Shown: in pieces, positions 35,311-45,354 of the stretch | How the letters are laid out: every line of letters begins with the position of its first letter | Position numbering within the stretch: position 1 is the stretch's first letter | The notes under the pieces: generated by a model | What the model was told of the DNA's origin: nothing | Database searches by the model: none | The model's input: only the letters and a program-made list of their open reading frames with translations | Program-made: the position numbers and the translations under genes | DNA from: Variovorax sp. 54 | Lineage (GTDB): Bacteria > Pseudomonadota > Gammaproteobacteria > Burkholderiales > Burkholderiaceae_C | Length of the DNA stretch: 64,000 nucleotides | Assembly (NCBI RefSeq): GCF_002754375.1 | Contig: NZ_PEFF01000001.1 | Location: 4,171,501 to 4,235,500 of the forward strand | Direction of reading: 5' to 3'

Positions 35311-36525
35311 ATGAAGAAAACTGCCGCCTTCGCCCTTGCGGGCGTGTTGATCGTAGCCGTCGCGGGCGGCTGGTGGCGCATGTCGGGCGATCGGCCGGCC
35401 GCGAAAGACGCCAAGTCCGCGAATGCCGGCCCTCCCGTCGCGCTGGTCACGCTGGCCACGGCTGAAAAGCAGGACGTGCCGGTGACGGTGCAGGTCAACG
35501 GCAGCGTGGTCTCGCTCAACAGCGTCGACCTGCGACCGCAGGTCACCAACACCGTGAGCGCGGTGCACGTCAAGGAAGGCCAGTTCGTGAAAGCAGGGCA
35601 GCTGCTCTTCACGCTCGACGACCGCAACGACCAGGCCAACCTCGCGCGCGCCCGGGCCCAGCAGCAGAAGGACGAGGCCACCATGGCCGACCTGGAGCGC
35701 CAGTACAAGCGCAGCCAGGACCTGGTGGCACAGAACTTCATTGCCAAGAGCGCGGCCGACGCCACGCTGTCGCAGCTCCAGGCGCAGCGCGCCGCCGTCG
35801 CGGCCGACCGCGCCGCGGTGCAGTCGGCGCAGGTGGCGCTGGGCTACGCCACGCTGCGCGCGCCCATCGCCGGGCGCATTGGCGCCGTCAACATCTACCC
35901 CGGCACGCTGGTGCAGCCCACGCTGTCACTGGTCACCATCACCCAGCTCGACCCGATCGCCGTGAGCTTCCCGGTGCCCGAAGGCAACCTGCAGGACCTG
36001 CTGGCCGCCGCGCGCACGCGCGCCAAGGTCGAGGCGCTGGTCACGGGCCGGCGCGAGCCGCTGTTCGGCACGCTTGACTTCGTTGACAACACGGTCGATC
36101 CGCAGATCGGCACCGTGCGCGCCAAGGCCGTGTTCGCCAATGCCGACCAGAGCCTGTGGCCCGGCCAGTTCGTCAACACGCGCATCACGGTGCGCATGCT
36201 CGACGGCGTCACCGTGGTGCCGGCCGCGGCGCTCATGATGCTGTCCGACGGCACCTCGCTGTACGTGGTCGATGCCGAACACAAGGCGGCGCGCCGCCAG
36301 GTCAAGGTGCTCCACACCTTCGGCACCAAGGTCGCGGTGAGCGGCGTGACGCCCGGCGAGCAGGTCGTGATCGAAGGCAGCCAGAACGTGCGTCCGGGCG
36401 GCAAGGTGCGCGTCGACACCAAGGCGCCGGCCGGACCGGGTGGGGCGCCCGCCAACGGCACCACGGGCGTGACGCCGGGCAGTGCGGCCTCGTCGGACAT
36501 CAAGCCCACGCGGGAACGCGCATGA
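35311..36525 (+). CDS. RND efflux membrane fusion protein (MdtA/AcrA-like)
   Basis: 404 residues. The N-terminal membrane anchor (MKKTAAFALAGVLIVAVAGGWW) is followed by a biotinyl-lipoyl half (VNGSVVSLNSVDLRPQVTN), a coiled-coil hairpin (LARARAQQQKDEATMADLERQ), a second lipoyl half (LRAPIAGRIGAVN), and beta-barrel and membrane-proximal domains. It is the periplasmic adaptor for the RND pump whose start overlaps its stop by 4 bp. A GTG 15 bp upstream is an alternative start. No outer membrane channel gene follows. Confidence 0.92.
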   Translation: MKKTAAFALAGVLIVAVAGGWWRMSGDRPAAKDAKSANAGPPVALVTLATAEKQDVPVTVQVNGSVVSLNSVDLRPQVTNTVSAVHVKEGQFVKAGQLLFTLDDRNDQANLARARAQQQKDEATMADLERQYKRSQDLVAQNFIAKSAADATLSQLQAQRAAVAADRAAVQSAQVALGYATLRAPIAGRIGAVNIYPGTLVQPTLSLVTITQLDPIAVSFPVPEGNLQDLLAAARTRAKVEALVTGRREPLFGTLDFVDNTVDPQIGTVRAKAVFANADQSLWPGQFVNTRITVRMLDGVTVVPAAALMMLSDGTSLYVVDAEHKAARRQVKVLHTFGTKVAVSGVTPGEQVVIEGSQNVRPGGKVRVDTKAPAGPGGAPANGTTGVTPGSAASSDIKPTRERA

Positions 36526-39500
36526 ACATTTCAGAGCTCTGCATCCGCCGTCCGGCGATGACGGTGCTGCTGTCGGCGGCCGTCGTGGTCATCGGCATCT
36601 TTGCGTACTTCAGCATCCCGGTCGCGGCGCTGCCGAGCTACAACACGCCGGTCATCAACGTCAACGCGCAGCTGCCGGGCGCCAGCCCCGACACCATGGC
36701 GAGTTCGGTTGCGCTGCCGCTCGAAAAGCAGTTCTCGACCATCCCCGGCCTGCAGACCATCAGCTCGGTGAACACCCAGGGCGTGACCTCGCTCACGCTC
36801 GAATTCGTCAGCAGCCGCGACATCGACGCCGCCGCGGTCGACGTGCAGGCCGCGCTGCTGCGCGCCCAGCGCCAGCTGCCGCAGGAACTCACGCAGCTGC
36901 CCTCGTACCGCAAGGTGAATCCGGCCGACGCGCCGGTGCTGTTCATTGCGCTGATCTCGCCGTCGATGAACCCGTCGGAGCTCAACGACTACGCCGAGAA
37001 CCTCATTTCGCCCACGCTCTCGACCATCGACGGCGTGGCGCAGGTGGGCGTGTACGGGCGCAAGGCCTTCGCGGTGCGCATCAAGGCCAACGCCGACCTG
37101 CTCAACGCGCGCAACATCACGCTCGACGAACTGGCCAAGGCCGTGAACTCGGCCAATGCCAACACGCCGGTCGGCACGCTCGACGGCCCGCGCCAGACGC
37201 TCACCATCCAGGCCAACCGCCAGCTCATGAAGGCGGCCGACTTCGCCAAGCTCATCATCGCGCAGCGCAACGGCGCGCCGGTGCGGCTGGACGAAGTGGC
37301 CACGCTCGAAGACAGCTTCGAATCGGTCAAGACGGGCAGCAGCTTCAACGGGCAAGACTCGATTTCGCTGGCCGTGCAGCGCCAGCCCAATGCCAACACC
37401 GTGCAGGTGGTGGACGCGGTGCGCGCGCTCATCCCGCGCTTCAAGGCCGAACTGCCGCAGTCGGTCGAGATCCAGATGGTCAACGACCGCTCGATCTCCA
37501 TCCGCGAGGCGGTGCACGACGTGCAGCTCACGCTGCTGGGCACCATTGCGCTGGTGGTGTTGGTGATCTTTTTGTTCCTGCACCGACTGGTGGCCACGCT
37601 GATTCCGGCGGCCACCATCCCGATCTCGCTGATCGGCGCGGTGGCGCTGCTGTACGCCTTCGGCTACAGCCTGGACAACGTCTCGCTGCTGGGCATCACG
37701 CTGGCCGTGGGCCTGGTGGTGGACGACGCCATCGTGGTGCTCGAAAACATCATGCGCTACGTCGAGAAGGGCATGGAGCCGATGGCCGCCGCCCTGCGCG
37801 GCGCGCGCGAGGTGGGCTTCACCATCGTGTCGATCTCGATCTCGCTGGTGGCCGTGTTCATTCCGATCTTCTTCATGCCCGGCGTGATCGGCCTCTTGTT
37901 CCACGAGTTCGCCGTGGTGGTGGCGCTGGCCGTGCTGGTGTCGGCCGTGGTGTCGCTTACGCTCGTGCCCATGCTCGCGAGCCGGTTGCTCAAGCACGTG
38001 CCGCGCAAGGAAGGCGCGCTGGACCACGAAGAAGAGCACCCCGAGCCCGGCACGGCGATCGGCCGCGCCTTCGAACGCGGCTACCGCGCGGTGCACGGCG
38101 GCTACATGCGCACGCTCGACTGGACGCTCGGGCACCGCGCGCTGATGCTGGCGATGGCGGGCCTGACCTTCGTCGTCACGGCCTGGCTCTTCGTCAGCAT
38201 TCCCAAGGGCTTCTTCCCCGAGGAAGACATCGGCCAGATCCAGATCACCACCGAGGCGGCCGAAGACATTTCGTTCACCGCCATGAAGGCGCTGCAGGAC
38301 CGCGTGGCCGCCGCGCTCCAGGCTGATCCGAGCGTGGACTACGTGAGCTCCTTCGTCGGCGTGGGCGGCCCGACCGCCACGCAGAACTCGGGCCGGCTGT
38401 TCGCGGTGCTCAAGCCGCGCAGCGAGCGCCCCAAGATGGCCAAGGTGCTCGAGTCGCTGCGCCAGCGCTTCCGCGAGATTCCGGGCATTGCCGTCTACAT
38501 GCAGCCGGTGCAGAACCTGCGCCTGGGCGGGCGCCAGAGCAAGGCGCGCTTCCAGTACACGCTGCAAAGCGTGAACGCCGGCGAAATGGTGCCGTGGTCG
38601 ACGAAGCTCATGGAGCGCATGCGCGCCGATCCCGACTTCCGCGACGTCACCAGCGACTCGCAGAACCGCGGCCTGCAGGCCACGCTGGAGATCGACCGCG
38701 ACAAGGCCGGCGTGCTCGGCGTGGCCGTGGGCGACCTGCGCACCGCGCTGTACAACGCCTACGGCGACCGCCAGATCGGCAGCATCTACGGCGCCAGCAA
38801 CACCTACCAGGTGATCCTGTCGGCGGCCGACAGCGACCGCCAGTTCGAGGAAGACGTGGCGCGCCTGTCGGTGCGCAGCACCACCGGCAAGCTGGTGCCG
38901 CTGTCGGCCTTCTCGACCGTCAAGCGCACCGTGGGCCCGACCTCGGTCAACCACCAGGGCCAGTTGCAGGCGGTGACGGTGTCGTTCAACCTCGGCCCCG
39001 ACGTGCCGCTGGGCAACGCGACCGCGAAGATCGACCGCTTCAAGGAAGAGCTGAAGATGCCGCCGTCGATCATCACGACCTATGGCGGTGACGCGGCGGT
39101 GTTCCAGAGTTCGCAGTCGAGCCAGGCGGTGCTGCTGGTGCTCGCGGTGCTGGTCATCTACGTGCTGCTGGGCGTGCTGTACGAAAGCTACATCCACCCG
39201 CTGACGATTCTGGCGGGCCTGCCCTCGGCGGCCGTGGGCGCGTTGCTCTCGCTGAAGCTCTTCGGCTTCGACCTCACGCTGATCGCGACCATCGGCATCC
39301 TGCTGCTGATCGGCATCGTGAAGAAGAACGCGATCATGATGATCGACTTCGCCCTCGACGCGCAGCGCACCGAGGGCATGCAGCCGGTCGACGCGATCCG
39401 CGAAGCCTGCCGGTTGCGCTTCCGCCCGATTCTCATGACCACGCTGGCCGCGCTGATGGGTGCGCTGCCGCTCGCGCTGGGCCTGGGCGCCGGCGCCGAG

Positions 39501-39683
39501 CTGCGCCAGCCCCTGGGCGTGGCGGTGGTGGGCGGACTGATCTTCTCGCAGGTGATCACGCTGTACATCACGCCCGCGATCTACCTGGCGCTCGATCGCT
39601 ACAGCGGCAGCGGACCGATGGTGGAGCTGCCCGGCGAGGCGAAGGCCGAAGCGGCTGGCGGCCACGCCGCCTCGCACGCCTGA
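36522..39683 (+). CDS. RND efflux pump inner membrane transporter (MdtC/MuxB-like)
   Basis: 1053 residues, a full-length HAE1/MdtBC-type RND pump with twelve membrane helices and two large periplasmic loops. Key residues are visible in helix 4 (GLVVDDAIVVLENIMRYVEKG, the proton-relay Asp pair). The N-terminus (MNISELCIRRPAMTVLL) and ASPDTMASSVALPLEKQ resemble MdtC. Substrates are probably hydrophobic drugs or bile-salt-like compounds, but this cannot be read from sequence. It forms a two-gene operon with the adaptor and would need a TolC/OprM-type channel encoded elsewhere. Confidence 0.93.
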   Translation: MNISELCIRRPAMTVLLSAAVVVIGIFAYFSIPVAALPSYNTPVINVNAQLPGASPDTMASSVALPLEKQFSTIPGLQTISSVNTQGVTSLTLEFVSSRDIDAAAVDVQAALLRAQRQLPQELTQLPSYRKVNPADAPVLFIALISPSMNPSELNDYAENLISPTLSTIDGVAQVGVYGRKAFAVRIKANADLLNARNITLDELAKAVNSANANTPVGTLDGPRQTLTIQANRQLMKAADFAKLIIAQRNGAPVRLDEVATLEDSFESVKTGSSFNGQDSISLAVQRQPNANTVQVVDAVRALIPRFKAELPQSVEIQMVNDRSISIREAVHDVQLTLLGTIALVVLVIFLFLHRLVATLIPAATIPISLIGAVALLYAFGYSLDNVSLLGITLAVGLVVDDAIVVLENIMRYVEKGMEPMAAALRGAREVGFTIVSISISLVAVFIPIFFMPGVIGLLFHEFAVVVALAVLVSAVVSLTLVPMLASRLLKHVPRKEGALDHEEEHPEPGTAIGRAFERGYRAVHGGYMRTLDWTLGHRALMLAMAGLTFVVTAWLFVSIPKGFFPEEDIGQIQITTEAAEDISFTAMKALQDRVAAALQADPSVDYVSSFVGVGGPTATQNSGRLFAVLKPRSERPKMAKVLESLRQRFREIPGIAVYMQPVQNLRLGGRQSKARFQYTLQSVNAGEMVPWSTKLMERMRADPDFRDVTSDSQNRGLQATLEIDRDKAGVLGVAVGDLRTALYNAYGDRQIGSIYGASNTYQVILSAADSDRQFEEDVARLSVRSTTGKLVPLSAFSTVKRTVGPTSVNHQGQLQAVTVSFNLGPDVPLGNATAKIDRFKEELKMPPSIITTYGGDAAVFQSSQSSQAVLLVLAVLVIYVLLGVLYESYIHPLTILAGLPSAAVGALLSLKLFGFDLTLIATIGILLLIGIVKKNAIMMIDFALDAQRTEGMQPVDAIREACRLRFRPILMTTLAALMGALPLALGLGAGAELRQPLGVAVVGGLIFSQVITLYITPAIYLALDRYSGSGPMVELPGEAKAEAAGGHAASHA

Positions 39684-39926
39684 CGGCGATCCAAAAGATG
39701 CCGGATGGCCATGAACGTGGGCCACCCGGCCAGAAAGGACTTCTGCAGTCCTGCGAAACGCCACACCCAGGCCATCGCCCATTCATTGAAGGCGCTTCGG
39801 CCTCTCTCCTCAACGGCTCCCTCATTCCCTCCGCCGCTGCTCTTCCCATGTGTGTGACGGGATGAATGATGGCGAGGGGCTGAGGGTGGCGACGGTATCC
39901 AGCGATACAGGAGGTGGGCTTTTTTC

Positions 39927-40619
39927 TTACGGTGTCGCGTCGCGGAAACAACGCAAGGCCGGCGCATCCGAAATGGTGACCTGCCGGGCCCGCGTTTCGA
40001 TGAGCCCCTGTCCCGCCAGCGCATTCAGCGTGCGCGTGACGGTGACGCGGCTCAAGGCCGTCATGGCGCCGATCTGCTCATGCGTCAGATCGACGGTGAG
40101 TTGGTTCGATGCCTGCGTCGATGGCGGGCGCGCCACCCGCAGCAGCAGATCGATGACCCGCTCCTTGGGCGCCGCCGAGGCCACCCCGGCCAGCTTGGCG
40201 ACGATCATGTGGTTCTTGAACCCGAGCAGCTGGATCAACGAGGTCGCGAGCTCGGGCAGCTTCGAGAACTGCTGCGCGACATCCGCCGGGCGGTAGCGGC
40301 TGAGCATGGCCGGCGCGACCGCACGGGTCGTCGTGGGCCGAGGGCTGTCGGCAAACGCCGGGCCTTCGCCAAAGATCGCGCCCGGCCCGAAGATCTCGAG
40401 CAGGAACTCCGAGCCGTTGCTTCGCTGGATCGTCGAATGCACGAACCCCGACCGCAACAGATAGAAGTAATCGTGCCGTTCGCCTTCGCGCGCAATGGTG
40501 TCGCCGGCCTCCAGGGTGACGAAGCCGCCCAGGTGCGTGGCGGCGATCCACGGCGCAGACAGTGTCTGGGACGCATCCCAGCTGGCGTACGCCGAGGGGG
40601 TGGGAGGGGTTCTTTTCAT
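39927..40619 (-). CDS. Crp/Fnr-family transcriptional regulator
   Basis: 230 residues: an N-terminal cyclic-nucleotide-binding-like beta roll (GDTIAREGERHDYFYLLRSGFV, FGPGAIFGEGPAFAD), a dimer helix, and a C-terminal winged HTH (LTHEQIGAMTALSRVTVTRTLNALAGQGLI). No Fnr-type N-terminal cysteine cluster is present, so it is not an obvious oxygen sensor. The effector is unknown. It converges on the RND operon across 243 bp with several short dyads, and lies 53 bp after the phosphatase gene on the same strand. Confidence 0.88.
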   Translation of the reverse strand: MKRTPPTPSAYASWDASQTLSAPWIAATHLGGFVTLEAGDTIAREGERHDYFYLLRSGFVHSTIQRSNGSEFLLEIFGPGAIFGEGPAFADSPRPTTTRAVAPAMLSRYRPADVAQQFSKLPELATSLIQLLGFKNHMIVAKLAGVASAAPKERVIDLLLRVARPPSTQASNQLTVDLTHEQIGAMTALSRVTVTRTLNALAGQGLIETRARQVTISDAPALRCFRDATP

Positions 40620-40672
40620 GGGAGCGTCTTGCCCGGGGCGGAGAAAGGCGAGCGGCCCATCGAGCTGTCGCG

Positions 40673-41323
40673 CTAGGTCGTGGACTCGTCGAGCGGCGTG
40701 TCCGACGCCAGGTGCGTGATGTCGCTCCAGCCGACGAGGCTGAAGCCCTCGGGCGTCCACAGCATGCGGTTGATGGCTGCGTTGCCGAGCTGCCAGGTGC
40801 GCGGCGCCTGCAGTTCCTGGCGCGTGGCGGCGCGGTAGAGCACGTCCATCACGCCCCCGTGGGCCACCAGCACCACCAGTTGGCCCGGGTGGCGCGCGGC
40901 GATGGCCGAGGCGGTACCTGTCACGCGGTCGCGAAAGGTCAGCAGGCTCTCGCCGCCGCCTTCGGGCTCGAACTCGGGGTCGCGCTCGCGCCAGCGGCGG
41001 GCGTCTTCGGGCAGCGTGGCCTCGATCTCGGCGAAGCTCATGCCCTCGAAGCGGCCGAAGGCGCGTTCGCGCAGGCCCAGGTCGGGCTGCACGTCAAGGC
41101 CGTGGGGCTCGGCGATGGCCTGCGCGGTCTGCCAGGCGCGCGAGAGGTCGCTGGCATAGACCGCCGCAATCGGCTCGTCGGCCAGCGCCTGTCCGGCGCG
41201 CTGCGCCTGCCAGAGGCCGGTGGCATTGAGGCCGATGTCGAGGTGGCCCTGGATGCGGGTGTCGACGTTCCAGGCGGTTTCGCCGTGGCGCACGGCGATC
41301 AGGCGGGTGAGGTTGGCTTCCAT
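40673..41323 (-). CDS. Histidine phosphatase family protein (GpmB/CobC-like)
   Basis: 216 residues of the phosphoglycerate-mutase-like histidine phosphatase fold. Catalytic RHGETAWN carries the phospho-His (about residue 12). The second conserved His is in VLVAHGGVMDVL, with Arg/Glu in SDLSRAWQTAQ and LRERAFGRFEGM. Proteins of this length are usually phosphatases on small metabolites (for example alpha-ribazole phosphate or phosphoserine-like substrates) and often misannotated as phosphoglycerate mutase. No cobalamin gene is nearby. Confidence 0.88.
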   Translation of the reverse strand: MEANLTRLIAVRHGETAWNVDTRIQGHLDIGLNATGLWQAQRAGQALADEPIAAVYASDLSRAWQTAQAIAEPHGLDVQPDLGLRERAFGRFEGMSFAEIEATLPEDARRWRERDPEFEPEGGGESLLTFRDRVTGTASAIAARHPGQLVVLVAHGGVMDVLYRAATRQELQAPRTWQLGNAAINRMLWTPEGFSLVGWSDITHLASDTPLDESTT

Positions 41324-41345
41324 CCGTCCGAATTCTAGAAGTGCG

Positions 41346-41969
41346 TCATTTCTTGGCTGCGGGTTTGAGTTCGATGTTCACGCGGCGCTCGCCCGGCGGC
41401 GGGTTTGGAAAGCCCTGCAGCGCGGCCTCGAACATCACCGGCAGGATCGCCGCGCTCGAGCTGTAGGGGCCGTCGTTTCGCGCGCGGGTCTCGTACACCA
41501 CGCGGTGGCTGCCGCCCGCCTCGCGCAGCACGAGGCTCACCTCGCGCTGGTACCAGGGGTTGGCCGGCGGCGTGAACATCGGGCCGCCGTACCAGCCGCT
41601 GCCATACCAGCGGTGGCCGTAGTAGCCGCCGTAGCCGTAGCCCCAAGGGCCGGGCCCGTAGAGCCATGGATCGGCCCAGGGCGACAGCGCCGCCGTCACG
41701 CGTGCGCCGATCTGCGCGGTGTACTGCGGTTGGGCGTCGTCGCGGCGCAGGCCGACCTTGTCGAGCGCGGCCGCGGCCATGGCCTCGAGCCCGTCCTGGC
41801 GCGCCGTGTCGGCCTGCTGCGAAGGCAGGCGCTCGAAGCGGTAGGTGGCGCCGGGCGGCACGGTCGTGCCCGGCGTGGCAAAGCTCTTGACGTTGCTGTC
41901 GACCACCCAGGAGGTGGCGCAGCCGCTCAGGGTTGCTGCCAAAAATAGAGCTGAAAACGCACGATACAT
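41346..41969 (-). CDS. DUF4136 lipoprotein
   Basis: 207 residues. The signal has the lipobox ATLSGC (Cys17), followed by a DUF4136 domain (VDSNVKSFA and YRFERLPSQQA are typical). A Gly/Tyr/Trp-rich insert (GPWGYGYGGYYGHRWYGSGW) fills the middle. The family consists of outer-membrane lipoproteins of unknown function in proteobacteria. It lies between ttcA and the phosphatase gene on the same strand, with short gaps. Confidence 0.85.
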   Translation of the reverse strand: MYRAFSALFLAATLSGCATSWVVDSNVKSFATPGTTVPPGATYRFERLPSQQADTARQDGLEAMAAAALDKVGLRRDDAQPQYTAQIGARVTAALSPWADPWLYGPGPWGYGYGGYYGHRWYGSGWYGGPMFTPPANPWYQREVSLVLREAGGSHRVVYETRARNDGPYSSSAAILPVMFEAALQGFPNPPPGERRVNIELKPAAKK

Positions 41970-42015
41970 AAGGGTCTCCGGGCCAAGTGCCCTAAATTCC
42001 CCTGGGTTGCCCGAG

Positions 42016-42945
42016 TCAGCCTTGGACGATGCGCAGGGCTGAGGGTGCCTGGGAGAGCAGGTCGAAAGCGGGCGTGTCGAAGGCCTTGTCGCCGTTCTCG
42101 TCGGCCACGCCCGTCGCCTTCAGACCCTTGAAGTCGTGCAGTGTTCCGTCGAGCAGGTGCGAAGGCACGACGTTCTGCAGCGCGGTGAACATGTTTTCCA
42201 CGCGGCCGGGGTACTTCTTGTCCCACTCGCGCAGCATCTCGCCGACCTGCTTGCGCTGCAGGTTCTCCTGGCTGCCGCACAGCGTGCAGGGAATGATCGG
42301 GAACTCGCGGTGCTGGGCCCAGCGCACCGTGTCTTTTTCGGCCACGTAGGCCAGCGGGCGGATCACGATGTGCTTGCCGTCGTCGCTCACCAGCTTGGGC
42401 GGCATGCTCTTCAACTTGCCGCCGAAGAACATGTTGAGGAAGAAGGTCTGCAGCATGTCGTCGCGGTGGTGGCCCAGCGCGACCTTGGTGGCGCCCAGCT
42501 CGTCGGCCACGCGGTACAGGATGCCGCGGCGCAGCCGGCTGCACAGGCCGCAGGTGGTCTTGCCCTCGGGGATCACGCGCTTGACGATGCTGTAGGTGTC
42601 CTGGTTCTCGATGTGGAAGGCCACGCCCAGGTCGCTCAGGTACTTGGGCAGCACCTCTTCGGGAAAGCCGGGCTGCTTCTGGTCGAGGTTGACCGCGACG
42701 ATGTCGAAGTGGATGGGCGCACGCGCCTTCATCTTGAGCAGGATGTCGAGCAGCGCGTAGCTGTCTTTTCCGCCCGAGACGCACACCATGACCTTGTCGC
42801 CTTCTTCGATCATGTTGTAGTCGACGATGGCCTGGCCGACCTGGCGGCACAGGCGCTTCTCGAGCTTGTGCGTCTCGCGCTCGATCTTCAGCGAATGGGG
42901 GGGCGCGCCGGCTTCGGGCGTTTCGTCGATCCAGACGGCGTTCAT
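42016..42945 (-). CDS. ttcA: tRNA 2-thiocytidine biosynthesis protein TtcA
   Basis: 309 residues of the PP-loop ATPase family. The PP-loop is [14 protein letters not shown], and the paired CxxC motifs are [10 protein letters not shown] and [11 protein letters not shown], which bind the iron-sulfur cluster. TtcA thiolates C32 in several tRNAs using ATP. ATG 42945 gives the usual N-terminus. It is followed by the DUF4136 lipoprotein gene and preceded by folB on the same strand. Confidence 0.95.
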   Translation of the reverse strand: MNAVWIDETPEAGAPPHSLKIERETHKLEKRLCRQVGQAIVDYNMIEEGDKVMVCVSGGKDSYALLDILLKMKARAPIHFDIVAVNLDQKQPGFPEEVLPKYLSDLGVAFHIENQDTYSIVKRVIPEGKTTCGLCSRLRRGILYRVADELGATKVALGHHRDDMLQTFFLNMFFGGKLKSMPPKLVSDDGKHIVIRPLAYVAEKDTVRWAQHREFPIIPCTLCGSQENLQRKQVGEMLREWDKKYPGRVENMFTALQNVVPSHLLDGTLHDFKGLKATGVADENGDKAFDTPAFDLLSQAPSALRIVQG

Positions 42946-42997
42946 TGGGTGGCTACTTCGGGCAAATCGGGGGAAAGACCCCCGATTTTGCCTTGGA

Positions 42998-43375
42998 TCA
43001 CCATTCCCCGGCTTCGATGCGGATGGCAACTTCGCAGTCGTCGAAGATTTCGAGCTTGGCGATCTTCACGCGCACGCCCCGCACGCCGGGCAGTTGCAGC
43101 AGGCGCTGCGCGAGCTTGCCGATCAGGCTTTCGAGCAGGTTGACGTGCTCGGCGGTGCACTCGTCGATGATGATGCGGCGCACCTTGCGGTAGTCCAGCA
43201 CGTGGAAGATGTCGTCGTCCTGCGGCAGCAGCGGCTGCGGGCCGAGGTTGAGCTCGGCGTCGACCAGGATCGGCTGCGGCGCGGTTTTTTCCTGCTCCAG
43301 GATGCCCAGGTTGGCGTCGAAGCGCAGGCCCTGGAGGGTGAGTGTCTGGTGGCCGTGCGGTGTGTTCGTGGACAT
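42998..43375 (-). CDS. folB: Dihydroneopterin aldolase
   Basis: 125 residues, the typical FolB length and fold ([59 protein letters not shown]). It converts dihydroneopterin to 6-hydroxymethyl-dihydropterin in folate synthesis. ATG 43375 is 14 bp after the stop of the pteridine-reductase-like SDR gene, forming a small pterin operon. Confidence 0.93.
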   Translation of the reverse strand: MSTNTPHGHQTLTLQGLRFDANLGILEQEKTAPQPILVDAELNLGPQPLLPQDDDIFHVLDYRKVRRIIIDECTAEHVNLLESLIGKLAQRLLQLPGVRGVRVKIAKLEIFDDCEVAIRIEAGEW

Positions 43376-43389
43376 GGTGGTGGTGCTCG

Positions 43390-44172
43390 TCACATGAGCG
43401 AGAAGTCGCGCTCGAATTTCATGAGGTGCTGGCCGCCGTCGACGAGCAGCGTGGTGCCGGTGATCGAGCTGTTTTCCAGCGCGAATTTCACGGTGGCGGC
43501 CACGTCTTCCGATGTGGACGAGCGGCCCAGCGGCGACAGTTTGTGCAGCTGCGCGAACTTGTCGTCGTCGAGCATGTGGCTCGCCAACGTGAGGCCGGGC
43601 GCCACGCCCACCACGCGCACGCGCGGTGCGAGCGCCAGCGCCAGCATGGGGGTGGCGGCTTCGAGCGCGGCCTTGGAGAGCGTGTAGCTCAGGAAGTCGG
43701 GGTTCGGGTTCCAGAGCTTCTGGTCGAGCAGGTGCACCACGGCGCCCTGCGCGTCGCGCCGGGCCAGGTGGTCGTGCAGCGCCTGCGCCAGCAGGATGGC
43801 CGCGCCGGTGTTGCTGCGCGCGTGGCGCTCCATGAGCGCGTAGCTGAAGCTGGCGGCGTCGTCGTGCTCGAAGAGGGCGGCGCTGTGCACCACCGCGTCG
43901 ACGGCGCGAAAGCGCGCTGCCACGCGCGGCAGCAGGGCGCGCGTGGCCTGCTCGTCGGCCAGGTCGGCCTCGAACAGCGCCGAGTCGCCCGAGCGCGCGG
44001 CGCAGTCGGCGACGGTCTGCTCGGCTTCGGCGCGCGAGCTGAGGTAATGCACCGCCACCTGCCAGCCGCCCGCCGCGAGCGCCAGCGCGATCTCGCGGCC
44101 CAGCCGGCGGCCCGCGCCCGTGACGAGGACGGTGCGGCGGCGATCGGGGGAGGAGGGTGGAGTGGCACTCAT
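43390..44172 (-). CDS. SDR-family oxidoreductase, pteridine reductase (FolM)-like
   Basis: 260 residues of short-chain dehydrogenase. The cofactor motif VTGAGRRLGREIA is the TGxxxRxG variant typical of NADPH-dependent pteridine reductases and FolM. The active-site YxxxK is in SYTLSKAALEA. Adjacency to folB supports a role in dihydrofolate or dihydromonapterin reduction. The N-terminal ATG 44172 is fairly clear. It is divergent from the MidA-like gene, with 39 bp between starts. Confidence 0.88.
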   Translation of the reverse strand: MSATPPSSPDRRRTVLVTGAGRRLGREIALALAAGGWQVAVHYLSSRAEAEQTVADCAARSGDSALFEADLADEQATRALLPRVAARFRAVDAVVHSAALFEHDDAASFSYALMERHARSNTGAAILLAQALHDHLARRDAQGAVVHLLDQKLWNPNPDFLSYTLSKAALEAATPMLALALAPRVRVVGVAPGLTLASHMLDDDKFAQLHKLSPLGRSSTSEDVAATVKFALENSSITGTTLLVDGGQHLMKFERDFSLM

Positions 44173-44211
44173 GCGAGGGAAGAAAACGAGGAGGAAGAGG
44201 ACAATGTCGCC

Positions 44212-45324
44212 GTGACGACGCCAACCACAAACAGTTTACCCATCGCCCTCGACCATCTGATTACCCGTTCTGTCGAACGTGCGGGCGGATGGATCGGCTT
44301 CGACCGCTTCATGGCCTTGGCCCTGTATGCGCCGGGGCTCGGCTACTACGCCAACACTTCGGCCAAGTTCGGCCACATGCCTTCATCCGGCAGCGACTTC
44401 GTGACCGCGCCCGAGCTGACGCCGATGTTCGGCCACACGCTCGCGGTGCAGGTGCTCGAGGCGCTGGAGAAAACCGGCACCGACACGGTGTGGGAATTCG
44501 GCGCGGGCTCGGGGGCGCTGGCGGTGCAGCTGCTGCATGCGCTGGGAGAGATGGGGCGCAGCGATGTGCGCTATCGCATCGTCGATCTGTCGGGCACCTT
44601 GCGGGAGCGGCAGCAGCAGGCGCTGGCGGGGCATGCGGGGCGGGTCGAATGGCTGGGGGAGCTGCCTGAGTCCATGGCGGGCGTGGTGGTCGGCAATGAA
44701 GTGCTCGACGCGATGCCGGTGCAGTTGCTGGCGCGGGTGAAGGGGGCGTGGTTCGAGCGGGGGGTGGTGCGGAATCCGGCGGGGGATGGGTGGACCTGGG
44801 CGGACCGGCCGACTGATCTTCGGCCGCCGTTCGAGGTGGCGGGGGTGCATGACTACCTGACCGAGGTGCATCCGCAGGCTCAGGCCTTTATTGCGACGCT
44901 GGCGGACCGGCTGGAGAAGGGCGCGGCTTTTCTCATCGACTACGGGTTTCCCGAGAGCGAGTACTACCACCCGCAACGGCACATGGGGACGGTGATGTGC
45001 CATCGGGGGCACCAGGCGGATGGCGATCCGCTGTCGGAGGTGGGGTACAAGGACATCACGGCGCATGTGGACTTCACGGGGATCGCTGTGGCGGGGCAGG
45101 AGGCGGGGCTTTCTGTTCTTGGCTACACGAGCCAGGCTCGGTTTCTTTTGAACTGCGGGATGTTGGGGTTGATGGAACGCGGGACTGTGGCGCAGCGGGG
45201 GATGGCGGCTCGGTTGATTCATGAGCATGAGATGGGGGAGTTGTTTAAGGTGGTGGGGTTTGCTGTGGGGGAACCCTGGGACGCTGTGGGGTTCGCTGAA
45301 GGGGATCGGAGTCATACGCTCTGA
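44212..45324 (+). CDS. MidA/NDUFAF7-like SAM-dependent methyltransferase
   Basis: 370 residues. GTG 44212 is the first plausible start, preceded by GAGGAAGAGG. The DUF185 (MidA) family pattern is clear: GGWIGFDRFMALALYAPGLGYY, the SAM motif WEFGAGSGALAVQLL, VGNEVLDAMPVQL and AAFLIDYGFPESEYYHPQR. Mitochondrial NDUFAF7 methylates an arginine of complex I. Bacterial members are thought to modify a related subunit, but the substrate is unproven. Codon use drifts at the 3' end toward G-rich, lower-bias codons. Confidence 0.88.
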   Translation: MTTPTTNSLPIALDHLITRSVERAGGWIGFDRFMALALYAPGLGYYANTSAKFGHMPSSGSDFVTAPELTPMFGHTLAVQVLEALEKTGTDTVWEFGAGSGALAVQLLHALGEMGRSDVRYRIVDLSGTLRERQQQALAGHAGRVEWLGELPESMAGVVVGNEVLDAMPVQLLARVKGAWFERGVVRNPAGDGWTWADRPTDLRPPFEVAGVHDYLTEVHPQAQAFIATLADRLEKGAAFLIDYGFPESEYYHPQRHMGTVMCHRGHQADGDPLSEVGYKDITAHVDFTGIAVAGQEAGLSVLGYTSQARFLLNCGMLGLMERGTVAQRGMAARLIHEHEMGELFKVVGFAVGEPWDAVGFAEGDRSHTL

Positions 45325-45354
45325 CTGTTTGGGTTCTGGCTGAGGGTTTGCTTT

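Noticed and set aside
36531..39782. 1083-residue open frame on the minus strand across the RND pump gene
   Set aside because: Mirror of the strongly biased RND coding sequence, with no recognisable domain, signal or ribosome site.
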